Assembly (NCBI GenBank): GCA_003488415.1 | Contig: DNLQ01000072.1 | Location: forward strand, 1 to 14,962 | Length of the DNA: 14,962 nucleotides | Source of the DNA: Ruminococcus sp. | Lineage (GTDB): Bacteria > Bacillota > Clostridia > Oscillospirales > Ruminococcaceae | Reading direction: 5' to 3' | Part shown: positions 7,767-14,790 of the stretch, in pieces | How positions within the stretch are numbered: position 1 is the stretch's first letter | How the letters are laid out: each line of letters begins with the position of its first letter | Notes under the pieces: model-generated | Databases searched by the model: none | Told to the model about the DNA's origin: nothing | What the model saw: the letters and a program-made list of their open reading frames with translations, nothing else | Made by a program: the position numbers and the translations under genes

Positions 7767-10544
7767 TTACTTCTTCAGCGGAAGATCCTCACGCTTCACT
7801 GTTCCGGCATCTGTCTGCTGGATAACGATAGCATCAGAACCGGTGATACCATCCTCACCGTCAACATCTCCGTTGATGATACCCATGGGCTCAAGGGGAT
7901 ACTTTGAACGGTTCGCAACGTACTGGAGTACCGCCACGGCGTCGGCAACATTTACACTGCCGTCAAGGTTCGCATCGCCGTAGAATGCCGCCTTTGTCTC
8001 AGGCTCTGTGGATGCTTCCGTGACCGGCTCAGTCATTATATCCGGCTGTGCAGGCTCTAATATGAAGCGCTGGGAGCTGCTGTCACTCTGCTCTTCCAGT
8101 GTGATATTGCCGCTTTCATCTATGGCTATCGCACTGTTGATCCCTGTCCATGCCGGGATAACGGAGTATGTACCGTCCCGGTTTGCTGAGAGAGTAAAGA
8201 AACTGTCTGCTCTGCCGGGAGAAGTGAGGATGAAGTCACTGCCCTCCGGTGCAGCAGTTTTTCCTGCGGCATCCCTGAGTGAGAACATATCCCCCTCCTT
8301 GACGATATTCCATGACTTAGCCTCGCCTGTAGTCAGTCTGCCGTCTGATACACTTATGTACTTCCCTGTATCAAGACTGCGTATGTTATAGCTTCCCTCT
8401 GTCACACTGGGATACACAGGCTCAAGATTCCAGAGCTGACACTCGCCGCCCCAGAAATTCCACTGATTGATATTTCCGCCTGCTTCCTTCGACCATTCAT
8501 ACACGTCAAGTCCGGCAGTACCTTCTGAGCATTTGGACACGATACCATATGAACTGCCGCTCTTTACAAACTTCCATAGCTGTTCGTCTCCGCCGCTGAA
8601 GGAGGAAAGCTGTATGTTCATCCCGTCCTCGGCTGAGGACTTCTCTACGGAGATACACTTGCTCTCGTCGCCCAGAGATACTATCCTGCACCAGCCGTCC
8701 GGCTCGGATATTATACGCCACTGCTGCGCCCAGAGTCCGTTCTTGCTCCACTGCTGTATATTCGTACCGTCTTCAAGCTCACCGTTCTTTATATCTATCG
8801 GCATTCCGCTGTTGAGGTTTGTGATGTAGTAGCTGACGCCGCTGAGTACATCTGTGCCGCTGACGTACATATCAGCACCTGTGCCGGAGACTGTCTCAGA
8901 CTTATTGATAAGCGGACTTTTCTTATCGGAAAGATCACGGTTTGTGCTTCGCTCGGCAGGAATATAGGCGGTGTTCTTAGCGCCCCATACAGTCTGGTTA
9001 TTGCTGCCGACTGCGGTAAATGACATCACCTTATCGCCTTTTTCATTCTGTGCGGCTATGAACGTGCCGTTATAGGTCTGTCCTCCAATGTACAGACTCA
9101 TGCCTGCATCTGCCGGAGACTGCTCCCATGTGCCGGTAACGCTTCCGGAGACAGTATGGTCGGCATTGAGAGTTATCCGGCTGCTGCTGATTATCTTACC
9201 GTCTGTTGAATTGCCGTGGTTGACAAATTCGTACTCTCCCACGATACTGCTCTCCTCATATCCGCCGGGAGCTGCCGTTTCTCCGCTGTACTCAAACGGA
9301 GCGACTACAGGCCAGCCATCCTTGTTGAAGAACATCTCGTGGACTCTTACCTCGTGGTACTCGCTGCCGTCATCAAAACGTGCGTGATAGAAAAGATACC
9401 ATCTTCCGTCATCGTCACGGAGAACTGAATTATGTCCGCAAGCCATGTACGCACGGTCAAGAGAGGAGAACTTATAATTTCCCATTACCTTCAGTCCGAC
9501 GGAATCAAGGTTCGTTCCTGAACTGAGTACTGCCTGCCGTCCTGCCGGATCGGTGAAAGGTCCTGTTGGCGACTCTGAGCGGAATACACGCATATTGTAG
9601 CCGCCGTCGGACACAAGTCCGCCGTAGGTTACCCAGAGATAGTAGTATCCGGTGTCTGCATTGTACTCGATGAACGGCCCTTCTCCTGATTTGCCGTAGC
9701 CGCCGGAGATCTTCGTTCCGAAGTAGCTGTCCACCATACGGCCGTCAGATGTCGTACCTGTCCTGGGGTGTATGCACTTTCCTGTAGCAGGATCTATCTC
9801 CAGTGTGAATATGCCGCCTGACCACGAACCGTAACACATATACATCCTGCCGTCCGTATCATAGTATATGGTCGGATCAATGGCATTCGGGAAAAGCTGG
9901 TTGTTGAAGTTGTCCTTGTTGAACCAGTCATTATTGAAGGTCACTTCTCCGGTAGCGATAAGCTCGTCCACGTTCGTAGATGTATACTTCTTGTTCACCC
10001 TCTTTGTATCACTGGTGACGTATTGATCGTTTCCGGTAAATCCGGAATAGATAAGGGTGTCAACGAACTCGTAAGGTCCGCTTATATTCTTTGAAGCAGC
10101 ATAGGCAATGACTGACCGGATGTAGGTGCTTGAGGTGCAGAAGTACATCAGGTATGCGCCTTTTGAACCGTCCTTGTTGATGTAATCCTTATTCCATACA
10201 ACATCCGGCGCCCACACTGCAAATCCGCCCTTGCAGTCCTCCAGATCCTCACCTGCCCAGTCAAAGGCTTTTTTGAGATTCTGTGAGAGATCTCCGAACT
10301 CTGCGTTATCCGTCCTTGCATAGCCGTTGCTGATACGTGTCCAGTTCTGTAAATCACCTGTACGTGCGGCTTCGATGTGAGAGCCGAACACATAATAATC
10401 CCCGTTCTCCTCCTTGATAACAGAGGGATCGTGGACAGATACTCTCGACCTGGACTCTGCTGCATCTGCCATGCTGAACGGATCACCCGAGCCTAAAACG
10501 AGTGCAGCGGCAAGTACAGCGGAAACTATTCTTTCCGGCTTCAT
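7767..10544 (-). CDS. Arabinan endo-1,5-alpha-L-arabinosidase-like GH43 with beta-trefoil region and dockerin
   Basis: 925 aa, secreted. Sec signal peptide at about 1-28 (hydrophobic VSAVLAAALVLG, cleavage after ADA). GH43 five-bladed propeller at about 35-410: base Asp39 in VHDPSV, Asp223 in NAIDPT, acid Glu288 in SGEGPF, and His371 in CGHNS as in arabinanases. A lipocalin-like C-terminal domain at about 433-530 (IVGEYEFVNHG) follows, as in the Bacillus Abn2 type. A ricin-type beta-trefoil (CBM13-like) at about 569-709 has QxW motifs (QQW, EQLW, NQW, CQLW), and a weaker trefoil-like stretch lies at 715-833. A TEP-rich linker (836-852) precedes the dockerin (856-920). It should cut arabinan side chains of pectin while bound to the cellulosome. 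The start is supported by AAGGAGG (10551-10557). Single-gene unit downstream of the lipoprotein's terminator. Confidence 0.93.
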   Translation of the reverse strand: MKPERIVSAVLAAALVLGSGDPFSMADAAESRSRVSVHDPSVIKEENGDYYVFGSHIEAARTGDLQNWTRISNGYARTDNAEFGDLSQNLKKAFDWAGEDLEDCKGGFAVWAPDVVWNKDYINKDGSKGAYLMYFCTSSTYIRSVIAYAASKNISGPYEFVDTLIYSGFTGNDQYVTSDTKRVNKKYTSTNVDELIATGEVTFNNDWFNKDNFNNQLFPNAIDPTIYYDTDGRMYMCYGSWSGGIFTLEIDPATGKCIHPRTGTTSDGRMVDSYFGTKISGGYGKSGEGPFIEYNADTGYYYLWVTYGGLVSDGGYNMRVFRSESPTGPFTDPAGRQAVLSSGTNLDSVGLKVMGNYKFSSLDRAYMACGHNSVLRDDDGRWYLFYHARFDDGSEYHEVRVHEMFFNKDGWPVVAPFEYSGETAAPGGYEESSIVGEYEFVNHGNSTDGKIISSSRITLNADHTVSGSVTGTWEQSPADAGMSLYIGGQTYNGTFIAAQNEKGDKVMSFTAVGSNNQTVWGAKNTAYIPAERSTNRDLSDKKSPLINKSETVSGTGADMYVSGTDVLSGVSYYITNLNSGMPIDIKNGELEDGTNIQQWSKNGLWAQQWRIISEPDGWCRIVSLGDESKCISVEKSSAEDGMNIQLSSFSGGDEQLWKFVKSGSSYGIVSKCSEGTAGLDVYEWSKEAGGNINQWNFWGGECQLWNLEPVYPSVTEGSYNIRSLDTGKYISVSDGRLTTGEAKSWNIVKEGDMFSLRDAAGKTAAPEGSDFILTSPGRADSFFTLSANRDGTYSVIPAWTGINSAIAIDESGNITLEEQSDSSSQRFILEPAQPDIMTEPVTEASTEPETKAAFYGDANLDGSVNVADAVAVLQYVANRSKYPLEPMGIINGDVDGEDGITGSDAIVIQQTDAGTVKREDLPLKK
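7782..7979 (-). other. Dockerin module of the GH43 enzyme
   Basis: Segment one is GDANLDGSVNVADAV followed by AVLQYVANRSKYPL; segment two is NGDVDGEDGITGSDA followed by IVIQQ. The first segment is almost the same as in the PL11/CE12 enzyme, including the residues after the calcium loop that usually set cohesin choice, so both probably bind the same scaffoldin. Confidence 0.92.
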
Positions 10545-10585
10545 ATATTTCCTCCTTTTTGTCTGCGTAGGGGCACAGACTATGT

Positions 10586-10591
10586 ATTATA
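10586..10591 (-). promoter_or_regulatory. Candidate extended -10 promoter of the GH43 gene
   Basis: TGT-TATAAT on the minus strand about 40 bases before the start codon. No recognisable -35 hexamer lies at 15-18 bp, so the promoter may depend on the extended -10 or on an activator, which would fit a substrate-induced enzyme. Confidence 0.45.
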
Positions 10592-10676
10592 ACATCATTG
10601 TAACATATAAGACATAATAATTCAACAACTATTTATACTATTAAACTGATACTTTGTATCATTTTCTCAGTCTGTC

Positions 10677-10724
10677 ATAAAAAAAGCCGCAGCCTTCTGA
10701 CACGGATCAGAATGACTGCGGCTT
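10677..10724 (-). terminator. Intrinsic terminator of the lipoprotein gene
   Basis: Outer stem AAGCCGCAG (10684-10692) / CTGCGGCTT (10716-10724) and inner stem TTCTGA (10695-10700) / TCAGAA (10707-10712), followed on the minus strand by a run of seven T. It sits 28 bases past the lipoprotein stop codon and separates it from the GH43 gene. Confidence 0.92.
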
Positions 10725-10752
10725 GATTATTCTATTGATATGCCATTACGTT

Positions 10753-11742
10753 TTATTCAGAGAGCTTAGCCTCACCGAACTCAGTGCTTCTGCTGGAGAT
10801 CTCCTCAAAGTCACCTGCTGCGGAGTAATTTGTAAGCTCCATAGCATTTCCGTCGTAGTAGATCTTCATTACAAATGCAACGATACCTGTATTGTTCTTT
10901 ACGTTTACATAGAAGTCAACTGTATCGCCCTGCTTGCAGGCAGCATTTGTACCGTATACTGTGAAGCCTGTCTCAGAGCCTACGTCTATCTTGTCTACAG
11001 AGCCGTTATTAACTCTGATAGTACCGTCGATAGTCTTTGAAGGATATACAGATTTACCTGTAACATCTGAGAAGTCAGGTGTTATCCTGATCTTGTAATC
11101 ACCGTCCGGGATGCCTTCCTTTATCTTGAAGGTGTACTTCAGGAACTCGCCCTCGAAGAAGAAGTTCTCATCGTTGGAGATGTCGAGCCACATAGCATAG
11201 TTCTGCTTGGTCTTGGGAGTATAATCATTGTTTGCCGCTGCTGTTGTAACAGTGTTCTTTACAGCCTCAGTAACGACCTGACCTTTGTTGTCAGTAACAT
11301 TTACGATCTTTGTCTTCTCAACAATAACAGTAGCCTTAACTACCTCAGTGCGCTGATTTCCTTTTTCATCAGTAGCAGGCTGACCGTCAGCTTCAGTCAC
11401 AGGCTGTATCTCAGTGACCTCCTGAATCTCAGTTACAGGCTGACCGTTTTCATCGGTCTCCTTTACAACCTCAGTTGCATTCTGATATGCTACCTCAGTT
11501 GAATCTGCAACAGGATCATCAGCTTCCGGATCAATGCCGTACTCTTCCAGAGGATTGTCACTGTCCTCTTCGGGATCAATGAAGTCCAGAGGCATCTGGA
11601 GCATAGGAGCTTCGTCTGTCGCTGCAACTGCCTCTGAAGACGAACTTGAATGTCTTTTTACAGAACCGCATCCTGTAACTGAAGTCATAGCAATTGCCAG
11701 GAGTGCTCCTATAGCGATTATCTTTTTTGTGATATTGTTCAT
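10753..11742 (-). CDS. Lipoprotein with acidic Val-Thr-Glu repeat linker and a cohesin-like C-terminal region in permuted order
   Basis: 329 aa. Lipoprotein signal peptide with hydrophobic core IIAIGALLAIAM and lipobox VTGC (Cys25), so it is probably anchored to the outer face of the membrane. A Ser-rich and acidic stretch (30-85) leads to a linker (about 92-165) with imperfect repeats of the type DxxGQxVTE. Residues 181-244 (MWLDIS, KYTFKIK, GDYKIRI, FSDVTGK, IDGTIRV) resemble the second half of a cohesin; residues 248-318 (GDTVDFYVNV, GIVAFVMKIYYD, MELTNYS) resemble the first half. The start at 11742 is chosen because GAAAGGA (11751-11757) is 8 bases upstream; an ATG two codons earlier (11748) is only 2 bases from it. 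Possible role: surface protein holding dockerin enzymes, or another beta-sandwich function. The lipoprotein call is strong; the cohesin link is inference. Confidence 0.82.
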   Translation of the reverse strand: MNNITKKIIAIGALLAIAMTSVTGCGSVKRHSSSSSEAVAATDEAPMLQMPLDFIDPEEDSDNPLEEYGIDPEADDPVADSTEVAYQNATEVVKETDENGQPVTEIQEVTEIQPVTEADGQPATDEKGNQRTEVVKATVIVEKTKIVNVTDNKGQVVTEAVKNTVTTAAANNDYTPKTKQNYAMWLDISNDENFFFEGEFLKYTFKIKEGIPDGDYKIRITPDFSDVTGKSVYPSKTIDGTIRVNNGSVDKIDVGSETGFTVYGTNAACKQGDTVDFYVNVKNNTGIVAFVMKIYYDGNAMELTNYSAAGDFEEISSRSTEFGEAKLSE

Positions 11743-11831
11743 TTTCATGTTCCTTTCATATTTAATATCGGCGTTTGCGTCAGTGCTGCACAGTATACAC
11801 CTATACCGGGAAAAGGTCACCCGTTACATAT

Positions 11832-11860
11832 ATTATACACTTGAGGCACCGCTTTGTCAA
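11832..11860 (-). promoter_or_regulatory. Sigma-A promoter of the lipoprotein gene
   Basis: Exact TTGACA (11860-11855), a 17-bp spacer and exact TATAAT (11837-11832) on the minus strand. Predicted transcription start is near 11825, giving a leader of about 80 bases. Confidence 0.9.
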
Positions 11861-11928
11861 GGCGTTTAATAAAATGTAAACAAAGGAGCTAAAAAAAATC
11901 ATTAATCTATCATCAAACCAACACAAAT

Positions 11929-11952
11929 GAAAAGACTTTCAACAATCAGTCT
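11929..11952 (-). terminator. Weak hairpin directly after the dCMP deaminase gene
   Basis: AGACT / AGTCT (11933-11937 and 11948-11952) on the minus strand, followed by TTTT. The stem has only 5 bp and begins 2 bases past the stop codon, so it is a doubtful terminator. The remaining bases to 11861 show nothing else. Confidence 0.3.
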
Positions 11953-11953
11953 C

Positions 11954-12433
11954 CTATAGGCTGAGTGTAAGCTCCTTTCCTGTAGGTTCATAAGCACGTA
12001 CCTCCACTCCGCAGGTGCGGAAAAGCATCTCAGATGCAGCAACACTTTCGGTTCCTGCATACTTATTGCTGCGGTACACAACACGCCTGATCCCGGACTG
12101 TATTATTGCCTTTGCACATTCGTTGCAGGGGTACAGGGTGACATAGAGAGTACAGCCGCTTACACTATGACGGCTGTTGAGGATCGCATTCAGCTCTGCA
12201 TGGCATACAAAAGGATACTTGGTATCAAGTGAGGTCTCACCTGTCCGCTCCCACGGCATCTCGTCGTCGCTGCATCCTGTAGGCATTCCGTTGTAGCCTA
12301 CGGATACTATCTTATTCTCTCCGCTTACGATACAGGCACCCACCTGAGTGGAGTTATCCTTGCTGCGCTGTGCCGAGAGCATGGCGATACCCATGAAGTA
12401 TTCATCCCAGCTTATGTAATCGGTTCGCTTCAT
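11954..12433 (-). CDS. Deoxycytidylate (dCMP) deaminase, ComEB family
   Basis: 159 aa, typical for this zinc-dependent family, which converts dCMP to dUMP for thymidylate synthesis. The zinc and catalytic residues are present: His78-Ala-Glu80 (CHAELNA) and Pro102-Cys103-Asn-Glu-Cys106. The N-terminal WDEYFMGIAMLSAQRSKD and GYNGMPTGCSD match dCMP deaminases rather than cytidine or tRNA adenosine deaminases. In Bacillus the homologue lies in the comE competence operon, but no competence genes are visible here. The start at 12433 is preferred because AGAGGTGG lies just upstream; the open frame to 12535 runs across a terminator-like hairpin and is not coding. The gene lies 220 bases downstream of a consensus promoter with a structured RNA in between, so it may be controlled by attenuation. 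Confidence 0.93.
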   Translation of the reverse strand: MKRTDYISWDEYFMGIAMLSAQRSKDNSTQVGACIVSGENKIVSVGYNGMPTGCSDDEMPWERTGETSLDTKYPFVCHAELNAILNSRHSVSGCTLYVTLYPCNECAKAIIQSGIRRVVYRSNKYAGTESVAASEMLFRTCGVEVRAYEPTGKELTLSL

Positions 12434-12451
12434 ATTACCACCTCTTGATAT

Positions 12452-12463
12452 TGGTATGTACCA
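12452..12463. promoter_or_regulatory. Short perfect palindrome TGGTA-TG-TACCA before the dCMP deaminase gene
   Basis: A 5-bp inverted repeat with a 2-base centre, 19 bases before the dCMP deaminase start and 3' of the leader's terminator hairpin. The centre is too short for an RNA loop, so a protein site is possible; no regulator can be named. Confidence 0.25.
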
Positions 12464-12470
12464 TAAAACA

Positions 12471-12499
12471 GCAAAAATAAATGTCACGCTGAGCGTGAC
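12471..12499 (-). terminator. Intrinsic terminator inside the leader of the dCMP deaminase gene
   Basis: Inverted repeat GTCACGCT (12483-12490) / AGCGTGAC (12492-12499), which folds as a 7-bp stem with a TCA loop. On the minus strand it is followed by ATTTATTTTTG. There is no T-run on the plus strand. It lies between the promoter at 12661-12689 and the coding start at 12433. Confidence 0.7.
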
Positions 12500-12654
12500 C
12501 GGTTGGCTAAAAACGCTTATTTTGATACAATGCACCCTTCTGATACATTTAGGGGTGCATTTTACATTACCGAAAAGCTATCGTTTTCCATTATGTACAT
12601 TTATCATGCACAAAGTTTATAGCATTTTCAAGATATCGAAGTTTAGCCTAATTC
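12472..12654 (-). ncRNA. Candidate structured leader or small RNA (about 180 nt) upstream of the dCMP deaminase gene
   Basis: On the minus strand a consensus promoter is followed by pairing segments: closing stem GGCTAAA / TTTAGCC (12648-12642 with 12511-12505); hairpin arm GAAAA(T)GCTAT / ATAGCTTTTC (12629-12619 with 12581-12572, one bulge) capped by TGTGCAT-GATAA-ATGTACA (12612-12594); and hairpin AATGCACCC / GGGTGCATT (12561-12553 with 12537-12529). An intrinsic terminator comes next. The cap helix contains a G-U pair that would be an A-C mismatch in a plus-strand RNA, which supports minus-strand transcription. The layout is that of a three-way junction plus terminator. I do not recognise a known riboswitch core; either a cis-attenuator or a free small RNA is possible. 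Confidence 0.5.
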
Positions 12655-12660
12655 CTTAAT

Positions 12661-12689
12661 ATTATAGCACATTCATGCTATGTTGTCAA
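12661..12689 (-). promoter_or_regulatory. Consensus sigma-A promoter driving the structured RNA and dCMP deaminase, with an inverted repeat in its spacer
   Basis: Minus strand: exact TTGACA (12689-12684), 17-bp spacer, exact TATAAT (12666-12661) with TGC extended -10. An inverted repeat ATAGCA-N6-TGCTAT (12664-12681) fills the spacer and could be an operator. Transcription should start near 12654, which gives a 220-base leader before the coding start. Confidence 0.85.
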
Positions 12690-12709
12690 GTGTTTTTCAC
12701 GGCTTGACC

Positions 12710-12738
12710 TTGACATTCTGCACAATCGTTGATATAAT
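12710..12738 (+). promoter_or_regulatory. Sigma-A promoter of the exopolysaccharide cluster
   Basis: Exact TTGACA (12710-12715), a 17-bp spacer and exact TATAAT (12733-12738) with TGA extended -10. Its -35 box is 20 bp from that of the divergent minus-strand promoter. Transcription should start near 12745, giving a leader of about 80 bases. Confidence 0.88.
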
Positions 12739-12760
12739 TAAAGACGAGACATTCACAGTT

Positions 12761-12825
12761 AAACGACGTAATTGACAAGGTCTGAACAAGAGAGATTTTA
12801 AAAATGAATCAGAGAGGTGTCGTTT
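12761..12825 (+). promoter_or_regulatory. Leader hairpin reaching into the start region of the dehydratase gene
   Basis: AAACGAC (12761-12767) can pair with GTCGTTT (12819-12825), and TCTGA (12781-12785) with TCAGA (12809-12813) inside it. The 3' arms cover the edges of the ribosome binding site (GAGGTG, 12814-12819) and the TTG at 12824. This could limit translation initiation; it rests on pairing only. Confidence 0.35.
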
Positions 12826-12826
12826 G

Positions 12827-14770
12827 GTGAAAATGGAAAAAAAGCAATCTTTGAAGTATATCTTTAAAAAATTTAAATACCGCAAGGCGGCGCTGGCAAT
12901 TGCCGATGCGTTTATCATCGCCATAGCAGCACTTATCTCAAATTATACACTGACATTGTTCAACAATGGTATATCGACGAAAATGCTGCTTAGCTGTATA
13001 GCCATATCTGTCATTACCTGTCTGGCGACACTGGCTCTTTGTGGTGCATACAACAAGCTGTGGCGATATTTTAATCGCAAGGATTACCTATCCTGTATCT
13101 ACGGTATTCTGATCGGCATCACCGCAGCGGCCCTCTTTACGTATATTCTGCACGGCAGTACTTCATTTAGCTTCGCATTATTGCACGCCTCAATATCTAT
13201 GCTTGGGATCAGTATGTTCCGCTTTATATTCAAGACAACGTTTATAGACCTGACAAACGCAGGACGGAATGAAGCAAAATATAAGCGTACCATGATGATT
13301 GGCGGCGGACAGACCTGCAAAATGCTTCTCAGTGAGATCCGGAATGCCCAGAATTCGCCGTATACGGATGATAAGTCCACAGCCGTATTTGATCCGGTCT
13401 GCATCATTGACGATGACCGTTCCAAGATCGGCACCATGATCTATGATACGCAGATCGTAGGTACAACGGCAGAAATTGAAAAGTTCATCCATGAGTTTGA
13501 GATCGAACAGATCGTTTTCTGCATCCCGTCGTGCCTTGAAGATGAGCGCAAGCGGATACTGGATATCTGCTCCGCAACAAATCTCCCGATCAAAGTGATC
13601 CCCTTCCTCGGCAATCTGTTGTTTGATGATGCCCACACGACACTGCTTAATCAGGTGCGTGACATCAGAGTGGAAGATCTGCTCGGCAGAGAACCGATCA
13701 AATTTGATAACGCCGATATACGGTCCTTTGTCGGCGGAAAGATCTGCATGGTAACAGGCGGCGGCGGTTCTATCGGCTCGGAGCTTGTGCGTCAAATCGC
13801 AAAGTATGATCCCAAACAGATCATTATCGTGGATATTTGTGAAAACTACGCTTATGATATTCAGCAGGAGCTGATCGAGGAATACGGCAAAGACCTTGAT
13901 CTTGTAGTCAGAATTGCCTCTGTGCGTGATTATTTCCGAATGAATCAGTTATTTAATGCCTATCATCCACAGGTCATATTCCATGCAGCAGCTCACAAGC
14001 ACGTTCCTCTGATGGAGGACAGCCCGATGGAAGCGATCAAGAACAACGTAATCGGTACATTTAATGTTGCGACACTGGCACAGTTCCACAATGTGCAGAA
14101 GTTCGTCATGATATCGACCGACAAGGCGGTCAATCCGACCAATGTCATGGGTGCATCAAAGCGGTGCTGTGAAATGATCGTGCAGTATCTGGCGCAGCAG
14201 TCGGACTGCAAAACTGAATTTGTCACAACACGTTTCGGCAACGTTCTCGGCTCAAACGGCTCTGTTATTCCTAAGTTCAAGCGGCAGATTGAAAACGGAC
14301 AAGCCGTGACTGTCACACATCCGGACATTATCCGTTACTTTATGACAATTCCCGAAGCTGTCAGCCTTGTCATGGAAGCTGCAGCAATTGCGAATGGCGG
14401 AGAAATTTTTGTGCTTGATATGGGAAAGCCTGTTCGTATCGTACAGCTTGCAGAAAACCTCATACGAATGTACGGAAAAGTGCCGTATAAGGATGTGAAA
14501 ATCGAGTTCACAGGACTGCGTCCCGGCGAGAAAATCAAGGAAGAATTGCTCATGAATGAAGAGGGCTTGCAGAGAACGAAAAATAAGCTCATTTTCATCG
14601 GAAAACAAATTGAGATCGAGCCTGAAAAATTCATTGCTGATCTGTGCAGACTGCGGGATGCAGCAAAGGAGAATAATGACGAGATTGCCATCCATGCGCT
14701 GCATGAAATGGTCCCCACCTTTGTGACACCGGAAGAATTCAACCGGAAATACCTTGTAACAGTGGGGTGA
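12827..14770 (+). CDS. Membrane-bound nucleoside-diphosphate-sugar 4,6-dehydratase (CapD/FlaA1/PglF family)
   Basis: 647 aa, the usual length for the long membrane form. Four N-terminal TM segments (about 20-46, 52-74, 88-110, 115-133) are followed by a first nucleotide-binding region (MMIGGGQT, about 156-163). The catalytic short-chain dehydrogenase domain begins near 300: NAD-binding TGGGGSIGSE (310-319), FHAAAHKHVPLME, and STDKAVNPTNVMGASK with Ser430, Met441 and Lys445, the Ser-Met-Lys form typical of this group in place of Ser-Tyr-Lys. RPGEK lies near the C-terminus. It probably converts UDP-GlcNAc to a 4-keto-6-deoxy sugar for a surface glycan. Start: GTG 12827 or TTG 12824, both in range of GAGGTG (12814-12819); the ATG at 12833 is too far. 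Lysine is often AAA here, unlike the AAG-rich upstream genes. A Wzz-like gene follows 20 bases later. Confidence 0.92.
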   Translation: MKMEKKQSLKYIFKKFKYRKAALAIADAFIIAIAALISNYTLTLFNNGISTKMLLSCIAISVITCLATLALCGAYNKLWRYFNRKDYLSCIYGILIGITAAALFTYILHGSTSFSFALLHASISMLGISMFRFIFKTTFIDLTNAGRNEAKYKRTMMIGGGQTCKMLLSEIRNAQNSPYTDDKSTAVFDPVCIIDDDRSKIGTMIYDTQIVGTTAEIEKFIHEFEIEQIVFCIPSCLEDERKRILDICSATNLPIKVIPFLGNLLFDDAHTTLLNQVRDIRVEDLLGREPIKFDNADIRSFVGGKICMVTGGGGSIGSELVRQIAKYDPKQIIIVDICENYAYDIQQELIEEYGKDLDLVVRIASVRDYFRMNQLFNAYHPQVIFHAAAHKHVPLMEDSPMEAIKNNVIGTFNVATLAQFHNVQKFVMISTDKAVNPTNVMGASKRCCEMIVQYLAQQSDCKTEFVTTRFGNVLGSNGSVIPKFKRQIENGQAVTVTHPDIIRYFMTIPEAVSLVMEAAAIANGGEIFVLDMGKPVRIVQLAENLIRMYGKVPYKDVKIEFTGLRPGEKIKEELLMNEEGLQRTKNKLIFIGKQIEIEPEKFIADLCRLRDAAKENNDEIAIHALHEMVPTFVTPEEFNRKYLVTVG

Positions 14771-14790
14771 AACACAGAAAGGACTAAATA

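Noticed and set aside
12436..12535. N-terminal extension of the dCMP deaminase to 12535
   Set aside because: The extension crosses the leader's terminator-like hairpin, is unlike the family, and the ATG at 12433 has a good ribosome binding site.
13190..13795. Open frame of 201 codons on the minus strand
   Set aside because: Antisense to the dehydratase gene, whose motifs are intact; no family likeness or start signals.
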